Part shown: positions 34,657 through 44,679 of the stretch, one piece after another
Position numbering within the stretch: position 1 is the first letter of the stretch
How the letters are laid out: every line of letters begins with the position of its first letter
Source: Rhizobiales bacterium GAS188
GTDB lineage: Bacteria > Pseudomonadota > Alphaproteobacteria > Rhizobiales > Beijerinckiaceae
Direction of reading: 5' to 3'
NCBI GenBank assembly: GCA_900104855.1
Contig: FNSS01000001.1
Coordinates: forward strand, 1,922,001 to 1,986,000
Length of the DNA stretch: 64,000 bases
Made by a program: the position numbers and the translations under genes
The notes under the pieces: generated by a model
Told to the model about the DNA's origin: nothing
Databases searched by the model: none
The model's input: only the letters and a program-made list of their open reading frames with translations

Positions 34657-35583
34657 CTAAGCTGCGTTGTCGCGGCACCATTCGGCCACCTGCTGGTGGG
34701 TCGCGAACCAGCAATGCCCGGTGGCCTTGATGTGCTTGATCAGGCGCTCCAGCAGGACGACGCGGCTGCGATGGCCGATGATGTGCGGATGCATGGTCAA
34801 GAGGAACAGGCCGCCCTCGGCATAAGCGCCGTCGAACTCGGCGCGGAAGATCTCCTCGACCGCGGAGGGCGGCGTGTAGGGGCGCAGCGCCGAGAAGCGA
34901 TCCATGTTGAAATAGACCGCATCGTCCTTGATCCATTCGGGCGGCAGCTCGACGATGCCGGTCGGCTCGCCATCGGCGGTGAGCTCATAGGGCTCGTCAT
35001 CCGCCATCAGGCTGGAATCGTAGAGGAGCTTCATCTCGCGGATGATGCGCAAGGTGTTGATCGAGAAATCCCAGCTGGCGGTGCGCATGCCGACGGGATC
35101 GCGCCCCGCAAGGCGCGACAGCACTTCGGCGGCGCGCAGGCTCAGATCGCGCTCGGCCTCATAGGGCAGCGTGGTGTTGCGCTCATGGATCCAGGAATGG
35201 ATGCCGATCTCATGGCCGTCGGCCGCGACGCCGCGCACCTCTTCGGGATGCAGCAGGGCCGAGACCGCCGGGTAGAAGAAGGTCACGGGCACCGCCTCGC
35301 GCTGCATCAGGGCGCGCAGCCGCGGCACGCCCTGGCGGTTGCCGTATTGCCCCTGGCTGATGCGCATCGGGCTCGGATCCGCGTCCCGCAGCGGGATCGT
35401 CTCGTGATCGGCATCGAAGGACAAAGCGACGGCGCAGCGCGCCCCGCCCGGCCAGGATTTCGGCCGCAGGCTGCGACCGGCGCGGGCGCGCTCCACGATG
35501 CCGCGCCAGACCGGCTCCTGCCATTGCCAGGGTTCGCCTTCCGGGTGAGCAGAATTTTGCGGGTGAGCAGGTTTGTCGTTCAT
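34657..35583 (-). CDS. polysaccharide deacetylase family protein (NodB homology)
   Basis: A 308-residue metal-dependent deacetylase or amide hydrolase. The NodB metal site is visible: ALSFDADHET at the catalytic base position and EIGIHSWIHERN supplying the histidines (H-x4-H). The closest arrangement is the HpPgdA/allantoinase-like cytoplasmic group rather than exported chitin deacetylases; no signal peptide is seen. AAGGA precedes the ATG. Its neighbours (ThDP enzyme, SDR) suggest small-molecule catabolism. Confidence 0.85.
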   Translation of the reverse strand: MNDKPAHPQNSAHPEGEPWQWQEPVWRGIVERARAGRSLRPKSWPGGARCAVALSFDADHETIPLRDADPSPMRISQGQYGNRQGVPRLRALMQREAVPVTFFYPAVSALLHPEEVRGVAADGHEIGIHSWIHERNTTLPYEAERDLSLRAAEVLSRLAGRDPVGMRTASWDFSINTLRIIREMKLLYDSSLMADDEPYELTADGEPTGIVELPPEWIKDDAVYFNMDRFSALRPYTPPSAVEEIFRAEFDGAYAEGGLFLLTMHPHIIGHRSRVVLLERLIKHIKATGHCWFATHQQVAEWCRDNAA

Positions 35584-35634
35584 CTCGATTGTCCTTCCTG
35601 ATATTGCGCGGACCGATCCATCTCCGGTCCGGAT

Positions 35635-36447
35635 CTAACGCCCGCCATCCACGCTCAGCACCTGGCCGTTGACGAAGCTCGCGAGATCGGACGCAAAGAA
35701 GATCACCGCATTGACGATATCCTGCGCCGTGCCGAGATGCTTGAGCGCGATGCGCTCGACGAGCGCCTGCTGGCCGTCCGAACCATAGCCTTCCCATTGC
35801 TTCTCGGTCGCCGGATTGGTGCGGATGAAGCCCGGCGCCACGCTGTTGACGGTGATGCCGAAGGGCCCGAGCTCATGCGCGAGCTGGCGCGTCAGGCCGA
35901 TCACCGCATGCTTCGCCGAGCAATAGGCCTGGATGCCGGTCAGCGAGGCCTGCAGCCCGGCACCCGACGAGATATTGACGATGCGGCCGCGCTTCGCCGC
36001 CTTCATGGCGGGTGCCGCGGCACGCGACAGCGCGAAGGCAGCGCCCAGATTGACGGCGACAATCTTGTCCCAATCGGCGTCCGCCACGTCTTCCAGCGGC
36101 TTCGGCGCTTGGCCCGCGACGCCGCCCGCATTGTTGACGAGGATATCGACTGCGCCGCCCGCCTGCGCCTCGACGCTCCGGATCCAGCCGGTTGCCGCCT
36201 CGCGATCCGTCAGGTCGACTATGGCGGTCGTGACGCCGGACTTGGCGGTCTCGGCGAGCCCTGCTTCAAGAATATCGCAGCCATGCACATTCGCACCGAG
36301 CGCCGCGAAATTCTCCGCGATGGCGCGTCCGAAGCCGATACCCGCCCCGCTGACCACCACCGTCTTGCCCGCAAAGCCGATCTTCATGACGCGTTCCGGG
36401 ATGACGCGTTCCGAGATGACGCGTCCTTGGCGATCATCATCCATCAT
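35635..36447 (-). CDS. short-chain dehydrogenase/reductase (SDR)
   Basis: A classical SDR of about 250 core residues. The cofactor motif is TVVVSGAGIGFGRAIAENF, NNAGG follows, the catalytic Ser is in VNISSGAG, and the Tyr-Lys pair is YCSAKHAVIG. ATG at 36447 has AAGGA eight bases upstream. An internal ATG at 36387 (MKIGFAGKT) matches the family start better; between them lies a 15-bp tandem repeat coding VISERVIPERV. The substrate is unknown. Confidence 0.88.
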   Translation of the reverse strand: MMDDDRQGRVISERVIPERVMKIGFAGKTVVVSGAGIGFGRAIAENFAALGANVHGCDILEAGLAETAKSGVTTAIVDLTDREAATGWIRSVEAQAGGAVDILVNNAGGVAGQAPKPLEDVADADWDKIVAVNLGAAFALSRAAAPAMKAAKRGRIVNISSGAGLQASLTGIQAYCSAKHAVIGLTRQLAHELGPFGITVNSVAPGFIRTNPATEKQWEGYGSDGQQALVERIALKHLGTAQDIVNAVIFFASDLASFVNGQVLSVDGGR

Positions 36448-36826
36448 CGGCTTCATCCTTCAGGTTCGAACTCGCGGCTGAAGCGCGAACTTAGCAGAGA
36501 TTGTCGCGTCTGGGATCGCGCGCGTCTCACCCGCTCTTGCGCGGGCACGGACGCCGTGCGGCCGGATATTCTGGCGCGTCTCGCTGCGATGAGGCAAGTG
36601 AAGGGCGACCGGGACGGTCGCGGTCCCGGGGCGTTGCGCGCTCTCACGGCGAGGCCAGCGTGCCGTCACGAAAACTTGTGTTAGGATCGACGACCCGGCC
36701 CGTGGACGCCGCCGCCAAGGCCATCATGATCGCGATGTGCCCGAGGCTCGCGGCGAACCACGATGGCTCACCTCCATGAGAGAGGTGGCCATCACCCGAT
36801 AGTGGCCGGCCGCATGGGAGGACCTT
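36448..36826. other. intergenic region with dispersed repeat B, copy 3
   Basis: No gene is seen. Bases 36512-36630 hold repeat B, here with its GGGCGACCGGGACGGTCGCG arm inverted relative to copy 2. The rest, which includes the upstream region of the flavin monooxygenase, has no clear promoter. Confidence 0.55.
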
Positions 36827-38623
36827 ATGAGCGAGACCGTTGCCAGCCGTCGGGTGTCCAGATGGCTTGCCAAGTTCGGCGATGCGCTGAAGCGCAAGGA
36901 CGTCACGGCCGCGGCAGCGATGTTCGGCAAGGAGAGCTATTGGCGCGACCTGATCGCCTTCACCTGGAACATCAAGACGGCCGAGGGCAAGACGGCGATC
37001 GCCGCGATGCTCGAGGCGACGATCCCGGCCGCGAAGCCGAGCAACTTCCAGATCAAGGGCGAGGCGACGGAGACCGACGGCATCAGCGACGCCTGGTTCA
37101 CCTTCGAGACGGCGGCGGCGCGCGGCGAGGGCCAGATCCGACTCAAGGGCAGCAAATGCTGGACGCTGCTGACCGCCATGACCGAGCTCAAAGGCCATGA
37201 GGAGAAGGCCGGCCCGTCGCGCGAGAAGGGCGTGGAGCATGGTGTGCGTGCGGAGCGGCAGAGCTGGCTCGAGCGCAAATCGGCCGAGGAGGCCGAGCTC
37301 GGAGAGGCGCGCCAGCCTTATTGCCTGATCGTCGGCGGCGGCCAGGGCGGCATCGGCCTCGGCGCGAGGCTCAAGCGGCTCGGTGTCCCGACCTTGATCA
37401 TCGACAAGCATGAGCGGCCAGGCGACCAATGGCGCAAGCGCTACAGATCGCTGTGCCTGCATGATCCGGTCTGGTACGACCACCTGCCCTATCTGCCCTT
37501 CCCGGATCATTGGCCGGTCTTCTCGCCCAAGGACAAGATCGGCGACTGGCTCGAAATGTACACCAAGGTGATGGAGCTCAATTACTGGCCTTCGACCGAG
37601 TGCATGAGCGCGAGCTTCGACGAAGCGCGCCAGGAATGGACCGTCAAGGTGAAGCGCGGCGGCAAGACAATGACCTTGCGGCCGAAGCAGCTGATCCTGG
37701 CGACCGGCATGTCGGGCATCGCCAATGTGCCGAAATATCGCGGCGCCAAGACCTTCAAGGGAGAGCAGCACCATTCGAGCCGGCATCCGGGCGGCGAGGC
37801 CTATCGCGGCAAGAGATGCGTGGTGATCGGCTCCAACAATTCGGCGCATGACATCTGCGCCGATCTCTTCGAGCACGGCGCCGATGTGACGATGGTGCAG
37901 CGCTCCTCCACGCATGTGGCGCGCTCCGACAGCCTCATGGAGCTCGGCCTCGGAGCGCTCTATTCGGAAGAGGCGGTCAAGGCCGGCGTGACGACCGACA
38001 AAGCCGACATGATCTTCGCGTCGATCCCTTACGCCATCCTCCACACTTTCCAGATTCCCGTCTATCAGGCGATCGCCGAGCGCGACGCGAAATTCTACAA
38101 GCGGCTCGAGAAGGCCGGCTTCATGCATGATTGGGGCGACGACAATTCCGGGCTGTTCATGAAATATCTGCGGCGCGGCTCCGGCTACTACATCGATGTC
38201 GGCGCCTCGGAGCTGATCGCCGACGGCAAGGTCAAGCTGAGGAGCGGAGCCGACGTCGCCGAGATCACGCCGAACGGGGTCAGGCTCAGCGACGGCAGCG
38301 AATTGCCGGCCGATCTCATCGTCTACGCCACCGGCTATGGATCGATGAATGGCTGGGCCGCGCAACTGATCTCCAAGGAGGTCGCAGACAGGGTCGGCAA
38401 ATGCTGGGGCCTCGGCTCGAGCACCAAGAAGGATCCAGGTCCCTGGGAAGGCGAGCTGCGCAATATGTGGAAGCCCACCCGCCAGGACGCGCTCTGGTTC
38501 CATGGCGGCAACCTGCATCAGTCGCGCCATTATTCGAAATATCTCGCCCTGCAGATGAAGGCGCGCCTGGAAGGTGTCCCGACGCCGGTCTATGGCCTTG
38601 CCGAAGTGCATCATCTCGGCTGA
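36827..38623 (+). CDS. flavin-containing monooxygenase with N-terminal NTF2/SnoaL-like domain
   Basis: A 598-residue NADPH/FAD enzyme. Residues 1-140 form a small alpha+beta domain of the SnoaL/NTF2 type (WLAKFGDALKRKDVTAAAAMF, WRDLIAFTWNIKT). The FAD Rossmann motif is CLIVGGGQGGIGLGARL and the NADPH one is VVIGSNNSAHDICADL; the link ATG motif is VYATGYGSMN. It resembles Baeyer-Villiger and N-oxygenating flavoproteins such as YUCCA-like enzymes. The ATG follows GGGAGGACC. The substrate is unknown. Confidence 0.85.
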   Translation: MSETVASRRVSRWLAKFGDALKRKDVTAAAAMFGKESYWRDLIAFTWNIKTAEGKTAIAAMLEATIPAAKPSNFQIKGEATETDGISDAWFTFETAAARGEGQIRLKGSKCWTLLTAMTELKGHEEKAGPSREKGVEHGVRAERQSWLERKSAEEAELGEARQPYCLIVGGGQGGIGLGARLKRLGVPTLIIDKHERPGDQWRKRYRSLCLHDPVWYDHLPYLPFPDHWPVFSPKDKIGDWLEMYTKVMELNYWPSTECMSASFDEARQEWTVKVKRGGKTMTLRPKQLILATGMSGIANVPKYRGAKTFKGEQHHSSRHPGGEAYRGKRCVVIGSNNSAHDICADLFEHGADVTMVQRSSTHVARSDSLMELGLGALYSEEAVKAGVTTDKADMIFASIPYAILHTFQIPVYQAIAERDAKFYKRLEKAGFMHDWGDDNSGLFMKYLRRGSGYYIDVGASELIADGKVKLRSGADVAEITPNGVRLSDGSELPADLIVYATGYGSMNGWAAQLISKEVADRVGKCWGLGSSTKKDPGPWEGELRNMWKPTRQDALWFHGGNLHQSRHYSKYLALQMKARLEGVPTPVYGLAEVHHLG

Positions 38624-38637
38624 GGCGGCCGGTGCTT

Positions 38638-38872
38638 TCACCTCTCCCCTTGTGGGAGAGGTCGATCCGAGCCGCCAGGCGAGGATCGGGTGAGGGGGGC
38701 AACTCCACCCTTCGGAATCCGGATCAGGTCAGCCATTCCGATCCTGAACCTGCCGCGATTGCGTATCGGTGGTATCCTCCGAGAGCCGGCGCTGCCCCCC
38801 TCACCCGGCTTCTCATCGCTTCGCTCTTCGAAGCCGACCTCTCCCGCCAGGGGAGAGGTGGGCGCTGGCCCC
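38638..38872. repeat. dispersed repeat C, complete copy with inverted ends
   Basis: A 235-bp element. Its left end (CACCTCTCCCCTTGTGGGAG..) and right end (GCCGACCTCTCCCGCCAGGG..) are inverted relatives of about 70 bp with a 90-bp unrelated centre. A second copy, interrupted by the IS110 element, is at 43138-43290 plus 44608-44672. It fills most of the 354-base gap between the monooxygenase and cytochrome b genes. Confidence 0.8.
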
Positions 38873-38977
38873 CGATGACCCCTTCACTTTAACGTTATTG
38901 GACAGGCCCGAAACTCGGCGCAATCGCAGGCGTATGAGCAGGATGGGGAGACGCCCTCCCCTCCGCCGGAGCATGCT

Positions 38978-39820
38978 ATGGCCGTCCTCGCTACCGATCC
39001 GCCCGCCACCGAGCGCTGGTTTCGTCGCCATGCCGGGCTGCTGCGCGTCACGCACTGGATCAATGTTTTGTGCTTCACGCTCCTCTTGATGAGCGGGTTG
39101 CAGATCTTCAATGCCCATCCGGCGCTCTACGTCGGTGAGCGCTCGGATTTCGATCATCCGGCCCTGTCGATCATGGCGCGCCAATCCGAGCGCGGCATCG
39201 CCGGCCAGACGCTGATCCTCGGGCACATCTTCGACACGACGGGCGTGCTCGGCGCCTCGCGGGAGGGCGGGCAATTGACGCCGCGCGCCTTCCCGAGCTG
39301 GATCACCGTTCCGAGCTACCAGGATCTCGCGACCGGGCGGCGCTGGCATTTCTTCTTCGCCTGGCTGCTGGTGCTGAACGGCCTCGTCTATCTCATCTGG
39401 GGCTTCGCGAGCCGGCATTTCGGCAGGGACCTTCTGCCGGCGGGTAGGGAGCTCACCCATATCGGGGCGGAGATCCTCGATCATCTGCGCCTGCGCTTCC
39501 CGCGCGGCGAGGCGGCCAAGCGCTACAATGTGCTGCAGCAGCTCGCCTATCTCGCGGTCGTGTTCGTGCTGTTCCCGCTCATGATCCTCACCGGGCTCAC
39601 CATGTCGCCCGGCCTCGACAGCGCCGTGCCGCAGCTGCTGACGCTGTTCGGCGGACGCCAGACGGCGCGACTCATCCATTTCGCCGCGGCGTCCGGCCTC
39701 GTGCTGTTCGTCATCGTGCACCTCGTCATGGTGCTCGTCTCAGGCGTCTGGAACAATCTCCGCTCGATGATCACGGGCTGGTACGATCTCGGCCAAGCAA
39801 GGAGGACCGATGTCCACTGA
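38978..39820 (+). CDS. cytochrome b/b6 domain membrane protein (di-haem b-type, quinone-linked)
   Basis: A 280-residue membrane protein with about four or five helices. The early HWINVLCFTLLLMSGLQIF and late RLIHFAAASGLVLFVIVHLVMVL are haem-binding helices of the Ni/Fe-hydrogenase/formate dehydrogenase/thiosulfate reductase cytochrome b type. It overlaps the molybdopterin gene by 11 bases, so it is very probably the electron partner of that exported enzyme. Confidence 0.88.
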   Translation: MAVLATDPPATERWFRRHAGLLRVTHWINVLCFTLLLMSGLQIFNAHPALYVGERSDFDHPALSIMARQSERGIAGQTLILGHIFDTTGVLGASREGGQLTPRAFPSWITVPSYQDLATGRRWHFFFAWLLVLNGLVYLIWGFASRHFGRDLLPAGRELTHIGAEILDHLRLRFPRGEAAKRYNVLQQLAYLAVVFVLFPLMILTGLTMSPGLDSAVPQLLTLFGGRQTARLIHFAAASGLVLFVIVHLVMVLVSGVWNNLRSMITGWYDLGQARRTDVH

Positions 39821-40598
39821 CCGCCCTCATCGTCGCGGCCTCCTGAAGGCACTGGCCGCGCTCGGCGGCCTCGCAGCGTCGGGCTGCGACCGGCTGTCGA
39901 GCGAGCCGCGCTTCCGCTCGGTGCTGGATGCCGCGAACAGCCTCACCTACCGGGCGCAGCGCCTGCTCATCGGCGCCCATAAGCTCGCACCCGAATATAG
40001 CGAGGCCGAGATCTCGCCCGCCTTCCGGGCCAATGGCTCGACCGACCCGCAGGACGAGGATTATCTCGATCTCGCCGATAATCAATTCGCCGATTGGCGC
40101 CTGAAGGTCGACGGCCTCGTCGAGCATCCGCTGTCGCTGTCGCTCGCCGAGCTGCGCGCCCTGCCGGCACGCACCCAGATCACCCGCCATGACTGCGTCG
40201 AGGGCTGGAGCTGCATCGGCAAATGGACGGGCGTGCCGCTCACCGAGATCCTGTCACGCGCGGGCGTCAAGTCGCAGGCCCGCTATGTGGTGTTCCATTG
40301 CGCCGACACCCTGAGCGAAGGCGAGCTCGATGTGGATCCGGAACATATCCGCTACTATGAGAGCATCGACCTCATCGACGCCGCGCATCCCCAGACGATT
40401 CTCGCCTATGACATGAACGGCAAGCCGCTGGCGGTTCCCTATGGGGCGCCGCTGCGCCTGCGGCTCGAACGGCAGCTCGGCTACAAGATGGCGAAATACG
40501 TCATGCGTATCGAGCTGGTGCGCAGTTTTGCCGGGCTGCATGGCGGCCGTGGCGGCTATTGGGAAGATCGCGGCTATGAATGGTATGCGGGGATTTGA
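39810..40598 (+). CDS. sulfite oxidase-like molybdopterin oxidoreductase (MsrP/YedY-like), Tat-exported
   Basis: A 262-residue molybdenum enzyme. The leader [20 protein letters not shown] carries a twin-arginine-like motif followed by a lipobox. The catalytic cysteine that ligates Mo is in [31 protein letters not shown] and [22 protein letters not shown] are further family segments. It is of the same fold as MsrP, which repairs methionine sulfoxide, but its partner here is a larger cytochrome b rather than MsrQ, so the substrate is open. Confidence 0.88.
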   Translation: MSTDRPHRRGLLKALAALGGLAASGCDRLSSEPRFRSVLDAANSLTYRAQRLLIGAHKLAPEYSEAEISPAFRANGSTDPQDEDYLDLADNQFADWRLKVDGLVEHPLSLSLAELRALPARTQITRHDCVEGWSCIGKWTGVPLTEILSRAGVKSQARYVVFHCADTLSEGELDVDPEHIRYYESIDLIDAAHPQTILAYDMNGKPLAVPYGAPLRLRLERQLGYKMAKYVMRIELVRSFAGLHGGRGGYWEDRGYEWYAGI

Positions 40599-40623
40599 GC
40601 CAGCTCATGCATGATCCCACGAT

Positions 40624-40677
40624 GCCGGCTGGAAGCCGGCGGTCCGGCGCAACCCGGATCGCCGGCTTCCAGCCGGC
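40624..40677. repeat. REP pair, copy 8 (short)
   Basis: A 54-bp REP pair between the molybdopterin gene and queC, showing that this REP family has spread beyond the 20-30 kb region. Confidence 0.85.
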
Positions 40678-40694
40678 CACGCGACCGCAATGCG

Positions 40695-41395
40695 CTAACC
40701 CTTTCGCCATTTCTCGAAGCCCGCCTTGCGTAGCTTGCAGGCCGGGCATTCGCCGCAGCCATGGCCCCAGGCATGCAGCTGCGACCGGTCGTTCTGATAG
40801 CAGGTATGCGTCTCGCGCCGATGAGCGAGACGAGCTTCTCGCCGCCGAGCTCGTCGGCCAGCGCCCAGCTCTGCGCCTTGTCGATCCACATCAGCGGCGT
40901 GTGGATGACGAAGCGCGCATCCATGCCGAGATTGAGCGCGAGCTGCATCGCCTTCATCGTGTCGTCGCGGCAGTCCGGATAGCCGGAGAAATCCGTCTCG
41001 CAGACGCCGGTCACCAGATGCTTGGCGCCGCGCCGATAGGCGAGCGCCGCCGCGAAGCCCATGAACAGGAGATTGCGCCCAGGCACGAAGGTGTTGGGCA
41101 GGCCGTTCGCCTCGAGCGCGAAGGCGACGTCGCGCGTCAGCGAGGTCTCGCTGATCTGGCCCAGGACTGCAAGATCGATGAGCGTGTCCTCGCCGAGCCG
41201 AGCCGCCCAGGCCGGAAAGCCCTGGCGCAGCGCCGCGGTCAGGCGCGGGCGCATATCGAGCTCGACGCGGTGGCGCTGGCCGTAATCGAACCCCACCGTC
41301 TCGACCGCCTTGAAGCGCTCGAGCGCCCAGGCAAGGCAGGTTGTGGAATCCTGGCCTCCGGAAAAGAGAACAATCGCCTTTTCGTCGTCGAGCAT
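40695..41395 (-). pseudogene. queC: 7-cyano-7-deazaguanine synthase, frameshifted
   Basis: QueC makes preQ0 for queuosine and archaeosine-type modifications. The N-terminal part is intact: [18 protein letters not shown] (PP-loop), then [15 protein letters not shown] and [19 protein letters not shown]. After GGEKLVSLI (about 40812-40820) the frame shifts. The expected tail [19 protein letters not shown], then [13 protein letters not shown], lies in another frame ending at TAG 40695. As read, the shifted frame would run to 40574 and lose the C-x14-C-x2-C-x2-C zinc site. A one-base loss in GGCGCG explains it; a sequencing error is possible. Confidence 0.8.
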
Positions 41396-41499
41396 GATAA
41401 ACAGGCCTCTGATGTCCCTCTCGGGCTTTGCGGCCTCGCGCCGCGCCCGGTCAGCATGAACCCGTTAGAAGCATAAGGCTGCCGCGTGAAGGAGCTATC

Positions 41500-42669
41500 T
41501 TGACACCCAATCTCATCCTGCGCGGCGGGCGCCTCATCGACCCCTCGCAAAAGATCGACGCCGTGATGGACGTGGCGTTCCAGGACGGCAAGGTGGCGGC
41601 CGTCGGCCAGAGCCTCGAGGCGGGACCGCAGACGGATATCCGCGACGTCACGGGTTATATCGTGACACCCGGCCTGATCGACCTGCACACCCATGTCTAT
41701 TGGGGCGGCACCTCGCTCGGCATCGATGCCGAGGAATTCTGCCGCACCTCCGGCGTCACCACCTCGGTCGACACCGGCAGTGCCGGCCCCGGCAATTTCC
41801 ACGGCTTCCGCAAGCATGTGATCGAGCCGTCGCAGGTGCGCATCCTCGCTTACCTGCATGTGTCCTTCGCCGGCATCTACGCCTTCTCGAACACCGTCAT
41901 GGTGGGCGAGAGCGAGGAGCTCCGGCTGATGGCGCCGGTCGAGGCCGTCGAGGTCGCCGACAAGAACCGCGACGTGATCGTCGGCATCAAGGTGCGGGTC
42001 GGCCGGCATGCCTCGGGCACGCAGGGCGAGGCTGCGCTCGACATTGCGCTGCAGGTCGCGGAGGAGACCGGCATGCCGCTGATGGCGCATATCGACCATC
42101 CGCCGCCGAGTTACGAGCATGTGATCTCGCGACTGCGCCCGGGCGACGTGCTCACCCATGCGTTCCGGCCCTTCCCCAATTCGCCTGCGACCGCGCAAGG
42201 CACGGTCAAATCCGCCGTGCTCGCCGCCAGGAAGCGCGGCGTCATTTTCGATATCGGCCATGGCAAGGGCTCCTTCGCCTTCAAGACGGCGCGTGCCATG
42301 CTGGCGAACGGTTTCGAGCCGGACACCATCTCGTCGGATGTGCACACCTTGTGCATCAACGGCCCCGCTTATGATCAGGTCACCACGCTCTCGAAATTCC
42401 TCTGCCTCGGCATGCCGCTCGACCGGGTGATCGCAGCTTCGACCGTGAACGCCGCCACGGCGCTGAAGCGGCCGGAGCTTGGCTCGCTGAAAGCGGGCTC
42501 GGTCGGGGATGCGACGATCCTGTCGATCAAGGAGGGCAAGTTCGACTATGAGGATGTGGTCGGCGAGCACATGACGGGCGACAGGCGCATCCTGTCGCAA
42601 GGCGTGGTGATCGCCGGCAAATGGTGGCACCCCAAGCGCAGCAACAAGTTCAAGAGGATCGAGCGATGA
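41500..42669 (+). CDS. amidohydrolase/deacetylase family metallohydrolase (dihydroorotase-like)
   Basis: A 389-residue TIM-barrel metal hydrolase. The start ILRGGRLIDPSQKIDAVMDV and the metal motif GLIDLHTHVYWGG are typical; later ligands are in MAHIDHPPPSYEH and IFDIGHGKGSFAF, and HTLCINGPAYD follows. It matches the Atu3266/EF_0837-type N-acyl or amino-acid deacetylase group. TTG at 41500 is chosen because GAAGGAG lies six bases upstream. It overlaps the RidA gene (ATGA), so the pair forms an operon. Confidence 0.85.
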   Translation: MTPNLILRGGRLIDPSQKIDAVMDVAFQDGKVAAVGQSLEAGPQTDIRDVTGYIVTPGLIDLHTHVYWGGTSLGIDAEEFCRTSGVTTSVDTGSAGPGNFHGFRKHVIEPSQVRILAYLHVSFAGIYAFSNTVMVGESEELRLMAPVEAVEVADKNRDVIVGIKVRVGRHASGTQGEAALDIALQVAEETGMPLMAHIDHPPPSYEHVISRLRPGDVLTHAFRPFPNSPATAQGTVKSAVLAARKRGVIFDIGHGKGSFAFKTARAMLANGFEPDTISSDVHTLCINGPAYDQVTTLSKFLCLGMPLDRVIAASTVNAATALKRPELGSLKAGSVGDATILSIKEGKFDYEDVVGEHMTGDRRILSQGVVIAGKWWHPKRSNKFKRIER

Positions 42670-43124
42670 GTGCGGAAGACAAGTTGAAGGCCATGGGGCT
42701 TGCCCTGCCGGAATTGCCGAAGCCGCTGGCGAATTACGTATCGTTCAAGCGGGCGGGCGATCTCGTCTTCCTGTCGGGCCAGGGGCCGCGCTATGCGGAC
42801 GGCTCGTTCGCTACCGGCAAGGTCGGCCGCGATGTGACGGTCGAACAGGCCTATGAGCATGCGAAGCTCGTCGGTCTGGGGCTCCTGGCCGCGGCCAAGG
42901 CGGCGGCCGGATCGCTCGACAAGGTCGAGATGCTCAAGCTGCTCGGCATGGTGAACGGGGTGCCGGAATTCACCGATCAGCCGAAAGTGATCAATGGCTG
43001 CTCCGACCTGTTCGTGGCGGTGCTCGGCGAGAATGGCCGGCATGCGCGTTCGGCCGTCGGCATGGGCTCGCTGCCCAACAACATCACGGTCGAGATCGAA
43101 GCGGTGCTGCGCGTTTTGGCTTAA
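42666..43124 (+). CDS. RidA/YjgF/UK114 family protein
   Basis: A 152-residue trimeric protein that usually hydrolyses reactive enamine/imine intermediates. The segments VFLSGQGPRYADG, YEHAKLVGLGLLAAAKAAAG and SAVGMGSLPNNITVEIEAV follow the family layout. Translation starts at ATG 42666 inside the stop of the metallohydrolase. The pairing suggests it clears an imine or amide product of that enzyme. The usual catalytic Arg near the C-terminus is present in HARSAVG. Confidence 0.88.
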   Translation: MSAEDKLKAMGLALPELPKPLANYVSFKRAGDLVFLSGQGPRYADGSFATGKVGRDVTVEQAYEHAKLVGLGLLAAAKAAAGSLDKVEMLKLLGMVNGVPEFTDQPKVINGCSDLFVAVLGENGRHARSAVGMGSLPNNITVEIEAVLRVLA

Positions 43125-43290
43125 GGCGCGGCGGCCCCCACCTCTCCCCCTGCGGGAGAGGTCGGCTTCGAAGAGCGAAGCGATGAGAAGCCGGGTGAGG
43201 GGGCGGCGCCAGCTCGCGGAAGTAACGTCGGCGCGGTTATTCCAATCCCAGGCTGAGGGGGCGCGGCAAGGGAGCTGGCGCTGCCCCCCT

Positions 43291-44418
<1,128 letters not shown>

Positions 44419-44497
44419 CCCCCGACCATCCCTTGGTTCGACCGGCGAGCGACCATCCCTTCGTCCCGACCTGCGCCTCCGAAGGCCAGCGCTCGCA

Positions 44498-44560
44498 GGG
44501 ACGGTCAATGATGGCCGCAGGCCACCGCCGCAGGCGGCGCGAAGCGTCATTGACGGTCCC
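44498..44560. repeat. imperfect hairpin in the right end of the IS110 element
   Basis: A 14-bp inverted repeat (GGGACGGTCAATGA with one mismatch to its partner) closes a 35-base loop that itself contains a GCCGCAGG/CCGCAGGC-type fold. It lies in the noncoding right end and may be a terminator or a binding site for the recombinase. Confidence 0.55.
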
Positions 44561-44679
44561 GAGACCGCTGGCCCAATGACATAATCGGGAGCCCAAAATC
44601 ACAGTTGCTCACCCGGAGCCGTCGCTTCGCTCAGGCTCCGACCTCTCCCACAAGGGGAGAGGTGAAAGCCGGCGCTCCC

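Noticed and set aside
41396-41499. Possible preQ1 riboswitch in the gap upstream of queC
   Set aside because: Only 104 bases are available and no convincing pseudoknot elements are seen.
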